A stretch of DNA of 64,000 nucleotides, taken from positions 45,268 through 109,267 of the forward strand of contig NZ_KB911609.1 in assembly GCF_000383615.1 (NCBI RefSeq), given 5' to 3'. Both the position numbers and the translations under genes were made by a program. Below the pieces are notes generated by a model. That model ran no database searches. It was not told the DNA's origin and was given only the letters and a program-made list of their open reading frames with translations. Positions within the stretch are counted from its first letter, which is position 1. The number at the start of each line of letters is the position of its first letter. Below are positions 9,745-17,674 of this stretch, piece after piece. The DNA is from Streptomyces canus 299MFChir4.1. GTDB lineage: Bacteria > Actinomycetota > Actinomycetes > Streptomycetales > Streptomycetaceae.

Positions 9745-9807
9745 TTGTCACTCTCACCTTCAGAGTGCTAACGCCAATGATTAGCACTCGGCATGGTCGA
9801 GTGCAAG
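9745..9807 (-). promoter_or_regulatory. Two tandem CIRCE operators over the groEL promoter
   Basis: Read toward groEL the DNA shows CTTGCACTC-N9-GAGTGCTAA, a 9-base spacer, then TTAGCACTC-N9-GAGTGACAA. These are two HrcA-binding CIRCE elements with all four half-sites separated by exactly nine bases. Within the first, TTGCAC and TAATCA are 17 bases apart and fit -35 and -10 boxes, so HrcA would cover the promoter. The leader to the start codon would be about 150 bases. Confidence 0.9.
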
Positions 9808-10129
9808 CGCCTCTCGGGTATCGGGCCCCGGTCCGCCGGTCAGAGCGGCAGGCAGACCACGGCCCGCAAGCCGCGTACGGCGGCAAGGGGACGGGGTGGG
9901 GGGTGTCCGCCCGCAGCGGCCGGCGTCCGTTACAGAGCCCTGATCCAGCGACCGAGCCGCCGGACCGAGGACGGATACCCCCCACCCCCACCGGGCCCGC
10001 GCAGGCCGCCGCAGGCATCAGGGGCGCGGGGAACTGCGCAAAAACGCCCGCCCCCACCGAACCCGCACCAGAAACCCCACCCGCACCCGCACAAGACCCC
10101 GCCCCACCGCCGGAGGCACATGCACATGC
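9808..10129. other. Gene-free GC-rich stretch between groEL promoter and cold-shock gene
   Basis: No reading frame here has a convincing start or codon pattern. The only recognisable structure is the GGGGCGCGGGGAACTGCGC element at 10021. The rest is proline/arginine-codon-like low-complexity C-rich sequence. Confidence 0.5.
10021..10046 (+). repeat. Streptomyces intergenic repeat element (short copy)
   Basis: GGGGCGCGGGGAACTGCGC is a phrase that recurs between genes throughout Streptomyces genomes, usually near gene ends. Two longer relatives occur in this window at 18633 and 26778. Its function is unclear. Confidence 0.55.
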
Positions 10130-10174
10130 CGAAGGGCCCGTACCCATGACTCCCCATGGGGTACGAGCCCTTCG
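10130..10174 (-). terminator. Terminator of the cold-shock gene
   Basis: CGAAGGGCCCGTACCCAT pairs with ATGGGGTACGAGCCCTTCG across a short loop, giving about 17 pairs with one mismatch. It begins 43 bases past the stop codon of the cold-shock gene. Confidence 0.75.
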
Positions 10175-10216
10175 AAGAAGAACGAAGAACGACGCTGTTG
10201 TTACCCGGCGCGTGCT

Positions 10217-10423
10217 TCAGCCAGTCGCGAGACGAACCATGTCCGCCTGCGGCCCCTTCTGACCTTGCGAGATCTCGAACTCGACCCGCTGGCCCTCTTC
10301 AAGGGTGCGGTAGCCGTCCATCTGAATCGCGCTGTAGTGGACGAATACATCCGCACCACCGTCGACCGCGATGAAGCCGTACCCCTTCTCCGCGTTGAAC
10401 CACTTGACGGTGCCCTGAGCCAT
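10217..10423 (-). CDS. Cold-shock domain protein (CspA family)
   Basis: A 68-residue single OB-fold RNA/DNA chaperone. Both nucleic-acid-binding motifs are present: RNP1 KGYGFI near residue 16 and RNP2 DVFVHY near residue 27. MAQGTVKWFNAEKGYGFI is the family N-terminus, which fixes the ATG at 10423; a longer in-frame reading would add 15 non-homologous residues. The long untranslated region upstream (10424-10570) is usual for cold-shock genes. It probably stabilises translation under cold or growth transitions. Confidence 0.95.
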   Translation of the reverse strand: MAQGTVKWFNAEKGYGFIAVDGGADVFVHYSAIQMDGYRTLEEGQRVEFEISQGQKGPQADMVRLATG

Positions 10424-10779
10424 GCCTAACTCCCCTATTACTGGCCCTTGCACGGATCCACACTTCATGGATCCGGGTCAGACCTCACCCCCCACATGGT
10501 TGGGGGCGTGCGCCGGAACGCGTCGACCGCGGCTGAATGTATCTGTCCAACTGCCGTCTGCAACAGGTCAATCGGACGAGAATTCTGGACGGAAGGGGTC
10601 CGGAATGTAGTGAGAATTCGCCCGAATTCGGGGCAAGTCGGGCCCCATAAAAGGAGCGTAAGGCGCAAAGGACCCACACACTTTGGCTACTTCTCGTCGC
10701 ATCCGAAGTCGGAACTCATATGCGTCCGGCATGAAGGAAGCAGCGGGTTCCCCAACTGTACCGTGCTCAACCATAGAGA
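10424..10779. other. Gene-free region between cold-shock gene and the thrC-like operon terminator
   Basis: Less GC-rich than its surroundings, with three close GAATTC sites at 10578-10628. It should contain the promoter and leader of the cold-shock gene on the minus strand. No coding frame is convincing. Confidence 0.45.
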
Positions 10780-10814
10780 ATTGCCCCCTCCGCTTCTCTC
10801 GCGGAGAGGGCAAT
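10780..10814 (-). terminator. Terminator of the thrC-like/sulfur carrier operon
   Basis: ATTGCCCCCTCCGC and GCGGAGAGGGCAAT pair with one mismatch around the loop TTCTCTC. It begins 53 bases beyond the sulfur-carrier stop codon, in the right position to end that operon. Confidence 0.7.
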
Positions 10815-10866
10815 CGGATGAACACTCGGTAATTACTGTTACCGAAGGTAATGACCAGTCATACGG

Positions 10867-11142
10867 TCACCCGCCGGCAACCGCCGGGATGATGGAGACT
10901 CCGGCCCCGTCGGGCGTCGCCGTCTCCAGCCCCTGCTCGAACCGCACATCGTCGTCGTTCACGTACACGTTCACGAACCGCCGCAGCTTGCCCTGGTCGT
11001 CGAGAACACGCGCGGCGATACCGGTGTGGTTCTTCTCCAGATCGGCGATGACCTCGGCGAGGGTCCCACCCTCGGCCTGCACCTCGGCCTGGCCGCCCGT
11101 GTAGGTGCGCAGGATGGTGGGGATGCGGACGTTGACGCTCAT
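10867..11142 (-). CDS. MoaD/ThiS-family sulfur carrier protein
   Basis: A 91-residue beta-grasp protein ending in AVAGG, the diglycine tail that is adenylated and converted to a thiocarboxylate in MoaD, ThiS and CysO. The N-terminus VNVRIPTILRTYTGGQAEV and the NDDDVRF...GVSIIPA block fit the fold. Its ATG overlaps the stop of the threonine-synthase-like gene (ATGA at 11139-11142), so the two are translationally coupled and share the SAM riboswitch. No molybdopterin or thiamine genes are nearby. The best inference is that it donates sulfur to the product of the coupled PLP enzyme. The activating E1-like enzyme must be encoded elsewhere. Confidence 0.88.
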   Translation of the reverse strand: MSVNVRIPTILRTYTGGQAEVQAEGGTLAEVIADLEKNHTGIAARVLDDQGKLRRFVNVYVNDDDVRFEQGLETATPDGAGVSIIPAVAGG

Positions 11143-12419
11143 GCGAGGCCAGCCTCTCGGAAAGAGTCCAGGTTCGGACGAATCGTGGCGGTGAGCCCGG
11201 TACCGGCCACCGCGTCCAGGGTCTTGAGACCGTCGCCGGTGTTCAGCACCACCGTGGTCTTCGTCGGGTCGAGGACGCCGTTCTCGATCAGCTTGCGGGT
11301 CACACCCACGGTCACGCCACCGGCGGTCTCCGCGAAGATGCCCTCGGTCCGCGCCAGCAGCTTGATCGCGTCCACGATCTGCTCGTCGTTCACGTCCTCC
11401 ACCGCACCGCCGGTACGGCGCGCGATGTCCAGCACGTACGGGCCGTCCGCCGGGTTGCCGATGGCGAGCGACTTGGCGATGGTGTCCGGCTTCTGGGGGC
11501 GGACCACGTCGTGCCCGGCCTTGTACGCCACCGACACCGGCGAGCACCCCTCGGCCTGCGCGCCGAAGATCTTGTACGGCTTGTCCTCGACGAGCCCCAG
11601 CTTGATCAGCTCCTGCAGGCCCTTGTCGATCTTCGTGAGCTGCGAGCCGGAGGCGATCGGCACGACCAGCTGGTCGGGGAGCCTCCAGCCGAGCTGCTCG
11701 CAGATCTCGTACGCCAGGGTCTTGGACCCCTCCGCGTAGTACGGCCGCAGGTTGACGTTGACGAAGCCCCAGCCCTCGCCGGCCGGGTCGCCGATCAGCT
11801 CGGAGCAGAAGCGGTTCACGTCGTCGTAGTTGCCCTCGATGCCGACGAGCTCGCCGCCGTAAATCGCGGCCATGACGACCTTGCCCTGCTCCAGGTCGTG
11901 CGGGATGAACACGCAGGAGCGGAAGCCGGCGCGGGCGGCCGCGGCACCCACCGCACCGGCCAGGTTGCCGGTGGAGGAGCAGGAGAGGGTGGTGAAGCCG
12001 AAGGCGCGCGCGGCCTCGATGGCCTGCGCGACGACACGGTCCTTGAAGGAGTGCGTCGGGTTGCCGGAGTCGTCCTTGATGTACAGGCCGCCGGTCACGC
12101 CGAGCTCGCGGGCGAGGTTGTCGGCCTTGACGAGCTGGGTCCAGCCGGGGTTGATGTTGGGCTTGTCCGCCACGTCCGCGGGGACGGGCAGCAGCGGGGC
12201 GTAGCGCCAGATGTTCGCGGGTCCCGCCTCGATCTGCTTGCGGAGCTCCTCGGTGTCGTAGGCCGAGAAGTCGTAGGCGATCTCGAGCGGGCCGAAACAC
12301 TCCTCGCAGGCGAAGACCGGGCCGAGCGGGACGCGGTGACCGCATTCGCGGCAGCTCAGTGCCGCGGCGGGACCCAGGTCGACGGAGTTCGTGGTGCTTG
12401 CAACTGTCTGCGCAGCCAT
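11139..12419 (-). CDS. thrC: Threonine synthase-like PLP enzyme under a SAM riboswitch; possible homocysteine synthase
   Basis: A 426-residue fold-type II PLP enzyme of the threonine synthase family. An N-terminal zinc ribbon (CRECG...CEEC, about residues 23-43) precedes the catalytic domain. The PLP lysine is in PTHSFKDR, the phosphate loop in SSTGNLAGAVG, and the C-terminal block in VVLNTGDGLKT. The ATG at 12419 gives the natural N-terminus. By homology it acts on O-phosphohomoserine. Two features do not fit plain threonine synthesis: a SAM-I riboswitch in the leader and tight coupling to a sulfur carrier. Together they suggest replacement of the phosphate by sulfur to make homocysteine. 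Streptomycetes normally carry another thrC in a hom-thrC-thrB cluster, absent here. Confidence 0.9.
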   Translation of the reverse strand: MAAQTVASTTNSVDLGPAAALSCRECGHRVPLGPVFACEECFGPLEIAYDFSAYDTEELRKQIEAGPANIWRYAPLLPVPADVADKPNINPGWTQLVKADNLARELGVTGGLYIKDDSGNPTHSFKDRVVAQAIEAARAFGFTTLSCSSTGNLAGAVGAAAARAGFRSCVFIPHDLEQGKVVMAAIYGGELVGIEGNYDDVNRFCSELIGDPAGEGWGFVNVNLRPYYAEGSKTLAYEICEQLGWRLPDQLVVPIASGSQLTKIDKGLQELIKLGLVEDKPYKIFGAQAEGCSPVSVAYKAGHDVVRPQKPDTIAKSLAIGNPADGPYVLDIARRTGGAVEDVNDEQIVDAIKLLARTEGIFAETAGGVTVGVTRKLIENGVLDPTKTTVVLNTGDGLKTLDAVAGTGLTATIRPNLDSFREAGLA

Positions 12420-12438
12420 GGAGGCGAGGCCCTTTCTC

Positions 12439-12593
12439 CTCATCTTCCTCACGACGCATCTCGCCGTGAGACGGATTTGGCACCTTCCCGAGTCGGGAGC
12501 CTCGCGGAGACGATCGTCAGCGATCGCTACGAGAACCGACTGGAGGGTTGCCGGGGCTTCATCGGGCCGTATCCCTCTGCCCCTCTGGATGAG
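12439..12593 (-). ncRNA. SAM-I (S-box) riboswitch
   Basis: On the minus strand the leader contains CTCATC (P1 5' strand), the conserved AGGGGCAGAGGGA-like segment, GATGAAGCCCCGGCAACC, then GGAAGGTGCCAAATCC, and closes with GATGAG (P1 3' strand) at 12439-12444. These are the hallmark conserved blocks of the S-box. The switch lies 19 bases upstream of the thrC-like start codon. Family knowledge: it binds S-adenosylmethionine and turns expression off when SAM is plentiful. With so short a distance to the start codon, control may be translational. Confidence 0.92.
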
Positions 12594-12744
12594 CGGTATG
12601 AAGTTGTGAACGGCGGGCCACCCAGGACATGCGATGGTCACCCGCGTTGTTCAAGACTGTAACCGAAGGCCAGGACAGTTGAGATAGTCGTCCGAACGGC
12701 GAGATGGATCACACGCAGATCACACCGCAGAGGAGCCGCGCACT

Positions 12745-13689
12745 GTGCTGAACGAAGTCGAGCGCTGGCTGGCCACCCGTTCCTGGTCCGCGAGCGATCG
12801 CCCACTCCACCGGATCATGGCCGCGAAGCGGAGCACGGGTCGGACCGTCAGTGTCGTCCTGCCCGCGCTCAACGAGGAGGAGACGGTCGGTGACATCGTC
12901 GCCGTGATCCGTCATGACCTCATGCAGCAGGTCCCGCTCGTCGACGAGATCGTCGTCGTCGACTCGGGATCGACCGACCGCACCTCGGAGGTCGCCGCCG
13001 CGGCCGGGGCGCGGGTCGTCCACCGCGACGACATCCTCCCGCGCATACCGGCCGTGCCCGGCAAGGGCGAGGTCCTGTGGCGCTCCCTGCTCGTCACCAG
13101 CGGGGACATCGTCTGCTTCATCGACGCCGACCTGAAGGAGTTCTCCTCGGACTTCGTCTCCGGCATCGTCGGCCCGCTGCTCACCGACCCCGAGGTCGAC
13201 CTGGTCAAGGGCATGTACGACCGTCCCCTGGGCGGCGCCGCCGGGCAGGGCGGCCGGGTCACCGAGCTCATGGCGCGCCCGCTGCTGAACATGCACTGGC
13301 CGCAGCTGGCCGGTTTCGTGCAGCCGCTGGGCGGTGAGTACGCGGCCCGGCGCTCGCTGCTGGAGCAGCTTCCGTTCCCCGTCGGCTACGGCGTGGAGCT
13401 GGGCATGCTGGTCGACGCCCTGCACCTGGTCGGCCTGAACGCGCTCGCCCAGGTGGACGTCGGGGTGCGCAAGCACCGCCACCAGGACGGACAGGCCCTG
13501 GGCCGGATGTCCGCAGCGATCTACCGCACCGCGCAGCTCCGGCTGGCCCGCGGTCACATGATCCGGCCGGCCCTCACCCAGTTCGAGCGGGGCCGGGACG
13601 GCTTCGAGCCGCGTACGTACTCCGTGGACACGGAGGAGCGGCCGCCGATGGTGGAGATCGCGGAGTACGCGGAGCAGAAGGTCGCGTGA
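12745..13689 (+). CDS. gpgS: Glucosyl-3-phosphoglycerate synthase
   Basis: A 314-residue retaining glycosyltransferase (family GT81). The nucleotide-sugar block VSVVLPALNEEETVGDIV, the VVVDSGSTDRT motif and the metal-binding FIDADLKEF are clear, as is the GpgS-type LVKGMYDRPL block. It transfers glucose from NDP-glucose to 3-phosphoglycerate, the first step to glucosylglycerate, a compatible solute and precursor of methylglucose lipopolysaccharides. The start is GTG at 12745. It precedes otsA-otsB on the same strand, so this is a small sugar-osmolyte cluster. Confidence 0.92.
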   Translation: MLNEVERWLATRSWSASDRPLHRIMAAKRSTGRTVSVVLPALNEEETVGDIVAVIRHDLMQQVPLVDEIVVVDSGSTDRTSEVAAAAGARVVHRDDILPRIPAVPGKGEVLWRSLLVTSGDIVCFIDADLKEFSSDFVSGIVGPLLTDPEVDLVKGMYDRPLGGAAGQGGRVTELMARPLLNMHWPQLAGFVQPLGGEYAARRSLLEQLPFPVGYGVELGMLVDALHLVGLNALAQVDVGVRKHRHQDGQALGRMSAAIYRTAQLRLARGHMIRPALTQFERGRDGFEPRTYSVDTEERPPMVEIAEYAEQKVA

Positions 13690-13796
13690 CGGCCCGGGTG
13701 ACGGAACGGGTGACAGAACGGGGCGTTCCGCATACGTCCGCGCACTGAGCGCAACCGTACGTTTGAGCGTTTCCGGGCCGGGCTAGGTTGAGGCGT

Positions 13797-15203
13797 ATGG
13801 CTTCCACGTCTTCCGTGCAGGGTGCTGCCCAGGTATTGGTCGCGTCCAACCGCGGCCCGGTCTCGTACGAGGTACAGGAGGACGGTTCGCTGCGCCCCAG
13901 ACGGGGTGGCGGCGGACTGGTCTCGGGCCTTTCGGCGATCGGTCCGGAGGCGGGCGCGCTGTGGGTGTGCTCCGCGCTCTCCGACGGTGACCGCGAGGCG
14001 GTGCGGCAGGGGGTCGGCGAGGACGGCGTCCGCATGCTCGCGATCCCGGCCGACGTGCACGCGGACGCGTACAACGGCATCGCGAACTCGGTCCTCTGGT
14101 TCGTCCACCACCTCCTCTACCAGACCCCGCTGGAGCCGTCCTTCGACGCGGAGTTCCGGCGGCAGTGGGCGTCGTACGAGACGTACAACCGCGCCTTCGC
14201 CGAGGCGCTCGCGGAGGAGGCGGCCGAGGGGGCGGCGGTCCTGGTGCAGGACTACCACCTGTGCCTGGTGCCGGGGATGCTCCGCGAGCTCCGCCCCGAC
14301 CTGCGCATCGCCCACTTCTCGCACACGCCGTGGGCGCCGGTGGACTACTTCCGGATGCTGCCGGACGACATCGCGGCCCAGGTCCTGCGGGGCATGCTCG
14401 GCGCCGACCGGCTCGGCTTCCTCACCCAGCGCTGGGCGGACGCCTTCACGGCCTGCTGCACGGAGTTCACCGACGGGCTCGGGGAGACCCGGATCGGGGT
14501 GCACGGCCTTGGCGCGGACGCGGACTTCCTGCGCGCCCGCTCCCACGAGGCCGATGTCGAGGAGCGGATCGTCGCCCTGCGCGAGGAGATCGGCGCGGGC
14601 CGCAGGACGATCGTGCGGGTGGACCGGACCGAGCTGTCCAAGAACATCGTGCGCGGGCTGCTCGCCTACCGGCGGCTGCTGGAGTCGCGGCCGGAGTGGC
14701 GGGAGCGGGTCGTGCACGTGGCGTTCGCGTATCCGTCGCGCCAGGACCTCGCGGTCTACCGGGACTACACGGCCGAGGTGCAGCGGATGGCCGAGGAGAT
14801 CAACGACACGTTCGGCACGCCCGGCTGGACCCCGGTCCTGCTGAATCTGAAGGACGACTTCGCGCGCTCCCTGGCCGCGTACCGGCTGGCCGACGTGGCG
14901 CTGGTCAACCCCATCCGGGACGGCATGAACCTGGTCGCGAAGGAGGTGCCGGTGGTGTCCGACGAGGGGTGCGCGCTGGTGCTGTCGCGGGAGGCCGGCG
15001 CGTTCGCGGAGCTGGGTGACGACGCGGTCGTGGTGAACCCGTACGACGTGGAGCAAACGGCGGCGGCCCTGCACGAGGCCCTGACGATGCCGGCCCACGA
15101 ACGGGCCGAACGCGCGAAGCGGCTCGCCGCGGCGGCGACGGCACTCCCGCCCGCCCAGTGGTTCCTGGACCAGCTGAACGCACTGAAGGCGCTGAACGGG
15201 TGA
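13797..15203 (+). CDS. otsA: Trehalose-6-phosphate synthase
   Basis: A 468-residue GT20 glycosyltransferase. Visible marks are VLVASNRGPV at the N-terminus, the acceptor-binding VQDYHLCLVPGMLRE, HTPWAP, the VDRTELSKNI phosphate-binding block and LVNPIRDGMNLVAKE near the C-terminus. It joins NDP-glucose and glucose-6-phosphate into trehalose-6-phosphate. The ATG at 13797 is preferred over an in-frame TTG three codons upstream. Its stop overlaps the GTG of otsB, so the two are coupled. Confidence 0.95.
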   Translation: MASTSSVQGAAQVLVASNRGPVSYEVQEDGSLRPRRGGGGLVSGLSAIGPEAGALWVCSALSDGDREAVRQGVGEDGVRMLAIPADVHADAYNGIANSVLWFVHHLLYQTPLEPSFDAEFRRQWASYETYNRAFAEALAEEAAEGAAVLVQDYHLCLVPGMLRELRPDLRIAHFSHTPWAPVDYFRMLPDDIAAQVLRGMLGADRLGFLTQRWADAFTACCTEFTDGLGETRIGVHGLGADADFLRARSHEADVEERIVALREEIGAGRRTIVRVDRTELSKNIVRGLLAYRRLLESRPEWRERVVHVAFAYPSRQDLAVYRDYTAEVQRMAEEINDTFGTPGWTPVLLNLKDDFARSLAAYRLADVALVNPIRDGMNLVAKEVPVVSDEGCALVLSREAGAFAELGDDAVVVNPYDVEQTAAALHEALTMPAHERAERAKRLAAAATALPPAQWFLDQLNALKALNG

Positions 15204-16027
15204 GCATGAACCTTCCCACGCCCACCACCCCCGCCGGCCAGGAGGGCCTGCGCGTACTCCTCGCGGAGCCGCGCCGCGCGGTGATCGGCCTCGACTTCGA
15301 CGGGACGCTCGCGCCGATCGTGGCGGACCCCGAGCAGGCGCGGGCGCACCCCGAGGCGGTGGCCGTCCTCGCCGCCCTGGCACCGAAGGTGGCGTCCGTG
15401 GCGGTGATCACCGGCCGCCCGGCCGAGATCGCGGTCCGCTACGGCGGCTTCGCGGACGTCCCCGGCCTGGAGCACCTGACGGTCCTGGGCCACTACGGCG
15501 CCGAACGCTGGGACGCGGCGACCGGCGAGGTCACGGCACCCGAGCCGCACCCGGGCGTGGCCGCGGTCCGTGCCGAGCTGCCGGCGCTCCTCGACGGGAC
15601 CGGCGCCTGGATCGAGGAGAAGGGCGGCCGGGCGGTGGCGGTCCACACCCGCCGGGCCCCGGACCCCCAGGCCGTCTTCGACGCCCTGCGCGTCCCGCTC
15701 ACCGACCTGGCCACCCACCACGGCCTGATCGTCGAACCGGGCCGGCTGGTCCTGGAACTGCGCCCGCCGGGCATGGACAAGGGCGTGGCCCTGCTGACCC
15801 ATGTCCGCGAGCTGTCCGCCGCCTCCGTCCTCTACGGCGGCGACGACCTGGGCGACCTGCCCGCCTTCTCCGCGGTCGGCGACCTGCGCGCCGCCGGCAC
15901 CCCCGGCCTCCTGGTGTGCAGCGGCAGCGACGAGGTGACGGAGCTCCGGAAGCGGGCCGACCTGGTGGTGGACGGCCCGGCCGGTGTGGTGGGCCTGCTG
16001 CGGGACCTGGCGGAGCGGCTCACCTGA
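15200..16027 (+). CDS. otsB: Trehalose-6-phosphate phosphatase
   Basis: A 275-residue HAD-family phosphatase. Motif I is GLDFDGTLAPIV with the catalytic aspartates near residue 33, motif II is in VITGRP, and motif IV is YGGDDLGDLPAF. It removes phosphate from trehalose-6-phosphate, completing the OtsAB route. The GTG at 15200 overlaps the otsA stop (GTGA). The gene ends three bases from the convergent DUF3263 gene. Confidence 0.95.
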   Translation: MSMNLPTPTTPAGQEGLRVLLAEPRRAVIGLDFDGTLAPIVADPEQARAHPEAVAVLAALAPKVASVAVITGRPAEIAVRYGGFADVPGLEHLTVLGHYGAERWDAATGEVTAPEPHPGVAAVRAELPALLDGTGAWIEEKGGRAVAVHTRRAPDPQAVFDALRVPLTDLATHHGLIVEPGRLVLELRPPGMDKGVALLTHVRELSAASVLYGGDDLGDLPAFSAVGDLRAAGTPGLLVCSGSDEVTELRKRADLVVDGPAGVVGLLRDLAERLT

Positions 16028-16030
16028 TCC

Positions 16031-16288
16031 TCAGCGCTCCGCCCGCCGCGTGTCCCGCACTCTGCGCAGCCGGTTCACCGTCACCGGGTCGAAGGCCAGC
16101 GCGCGCTCGTCGTCCAGCAGGGCGTTGAGCAGCTGGTAGTAGCGGACCGGTGCGAGTCCCAGTTCCTCGCGGATCGCCCGCTCCTTCGCGCCGGGGCCCG
16201 CGAAGGAGCGGCGCTCCAGCGCGAGGATGTCCCGCTCCCGGCGGTCGAGTTCCGCATGCTCCATGCCCGGAACCGTAACGCCCGCCAC
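16031..16288 (-). CDS. DUF3263 small helix-turn-helix-like protein
   Basis: An 85-residue protein whose core ERDILALERRSFAGPGAKERAIREELGLAPVRYYQLLNALLDD matches DUF3263, a short actinobacterial family with a helix-turn-helix-like layout. A regulatory role is plausible but unproven. The start could also be the second methionine (MEHAEL), eight codons downstream. It lies tail-to-tail with otsB and nine bases from the end of the sugar-binding protein gene on its own strand. Confidence 0.85.
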   Translation of the reverse strand: MAGVTVPGMEHAELDRRERDILALERRSFAGPGAKERAIREELGLAPVRYYQLLNALLDDERALAFDPVTVNRLRRVRDTRRAER

Positions 16289-16297
16289 TGACGGCGA

Positions 16298-17602
16298 CTA
16301 CTCCGCGTTCCGCGCGGTCAGCTGCAAAGCGCGCAGCACCTCGGTGGGGCTCCCGTCGGAGCTCACCGCGGAGCCGATCCGCTGCTTCACGGCCGCGCTG
16401 ACCGAGGCCCAGGACGTCTTGCTCACGGGAGGCAGCTCCGCGAAGGGCAGCGCGTCGAGGAAGGGCTTGAGGTCGGCGTCCCGGGAGGCCCGGCTCATGA
16501 CCTCGGACGCGGAGTTGGTCACCGGCAGCAGGTCGTACTCCCGGGAGAACGCGAGGACGTTCTTCTCGCTGTAGACGAAGTCGAGGAAGTCGCCCACCTG
16601 TTCGGCGTGCCCGTGCTGCCGGAAGGCCATCATCCAGTCGGCGACGCCCATGGAGTTCCTGGTCCGTCCGTCGACGCCGGGCATCGGCACCATCCCGAAC
16701 TTCACACCCTTCTCGGCGGCGATCTTCATCAGCGAGGGGTGCCCGTTGAGCATCCCGACGTCCCCGGCGGCGAACGCCGAGAACGCGGCGGCCCGGTTCA
16801 GGTTCTCGGGCGCGACCGGTCCGGTCAGTCCCTTGCCGACGAGGTCGTCCTTGAGCCAGGTCAGCGTGGCGGCGTTCTCCTCGGAGTCGATGCCGTACGT
16901 GCCGACGTCGTCGACGTACCCGCCGTGCCCGCTCAGCAGCCACTGCATGGTCTCGGCCTGCGCCTCCTCGGGGCCGAGCGGCAGCGCGTACGGGTACTTC
17001 ACCCCGTCCGCCTTGAGCGCCTCGGCGTCGGCGGCCAGCTGCTTCCATGTCTTCGGCGGGGTGAGCCCGGCGTCGGCGAAGAGGGTCTTGTTGTAGAAGA
17101 GCAGCCGGGTCGACGCGGCGAACGGCATCCCGTACTGCATCCCGTTGATCCGCCCCGCGGAGCCGAGCTGGGAGACGAAGTCGGCCTGTTCCCGGATCCC
17201 GATCAGCTCGTCGGCCGTGTACAGCAGCCCCTTGTCCGCGTAGTCGGCGTAGGCGCCGATCTGCGCCATGTCGGGCGCCTTCCCCGCGTCGGCCAGCTCC
17301 TTTACCTTGCGGTCGACGTCGGTCCAGGAGTACACGCTGACGTCGATCTTCACGCCGGGGTGCTTCGCCTCGTACTCCTTGACGAGCTTGTCCCAGTACT
17401 TCTGGGAACTGTTGGCCGAGCTGTCGCCGTAGTCGGCGGCGACCAGCTTCAGCGTCACCTCGTCCGATCCCGCGCCCAGCCCGCAGCCGCCGAGGACCGC
17501 CGTCATACCCAGTGCGGACACCGCCGCGATCGTTCCCGTCCTACGCCGCCGCACCGGCAACCGCCCCACACTCACGTTCGAAACTTTCGAAAAGTCATAC
17601 AT
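16298..17602 (-). CDS. Sugar ABC transporter substrate-binding lipoprotein
   Basis: A 434-residue family 1 extracellular solute-binding protein. The N-terminus has basic residues, a hydrophobic stretch (IAAVSALGMTAVLGG) and the lipobox LGGC near residue 40, so it should be anchored outside the membrane. The rest is a typical sugar-binding fold (YWDKLVKEYEAKHPGVKIDV, PDMAQIGAYADYADKGLL). Position opposite nagK and shared dre sites suggest an aminosugar or chitooligosaccharide ligand. No permease genes are adjacent, so it would need partners and probably the shared ATPase MsiK. The ATG at 17602 is used; a GTG ten codons later is also possible. Confidence 0.9.
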   Translation of the reverse strand: MYDFSKVSNVSVGRLPVRRRRTGTIAAVSALGMTAVLGGCGLGAGSDEVTLKLVAADYGDSSANSSQKYWDKLVKEYEAKHPGVKIDVSVYSWTDVDRKVKELADAGKAPDMAQIGAYADYADKGLLYTADELIGIREQADFVSQLGSAGRINGMQYGMPFAASTRLLFYNKTLFADAGLTPPKTWKQLAADAEALKADGVKYPYALPLGPEEAQAETMQWLLSGHGGYVDDVGTYGIDSEENAATLTWLKDDLVGKGLTGPVAPENLNRAAAFSAFAAGDVGMLNGHPSLMKIAAEKGVKFGMVPMPGVDGRTRNSMGVADWMMAFRQHGHAEQVGDFLDFVYSEKNVLAFSREYDLLPVTNSASEVMSRASRDADLKPFLDALPFAELPPVSKTSWASVSAAVKQRIGSAVSSDGSPTEVLRALQLTARNAE

Positions 17603-17612
17603 ATCTCGGAGC

Positions 17613-17628
17613 TTAGGTCTACACCACG
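17613..17628. promoter_or_regulatory. DasR-responsive element (dre) 1
   Basis: TTAGGTCTACACCACG resembles the 16-bp dre consensus ACTGGTCTAGACCACT. It lies 11 bases before the start of the lipoprotein gene. DasR is the GntR-family regulator of aminosugar use in Streptomyces. Confidence 0.65.
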
Positions 17629-17630
17629 TG

Positions 17631-17646
17631 AGTGGACTAGACCTCT
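17631..17646. promoter_or_regulatory. DasR-responsive element (dre) 2
   Basis: AGTGGACTAGACCTCT is a close match to the dre consensus, with the central CTAGACC intact. It lies 28 bases upstream of the nagK start. The two dre sites are two bases apart and sit between divergent genes. Confidence 0.8.
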
Positions 17647-17674
17647 TGTGGGTCAACGGGTCACACTGTTCCCC

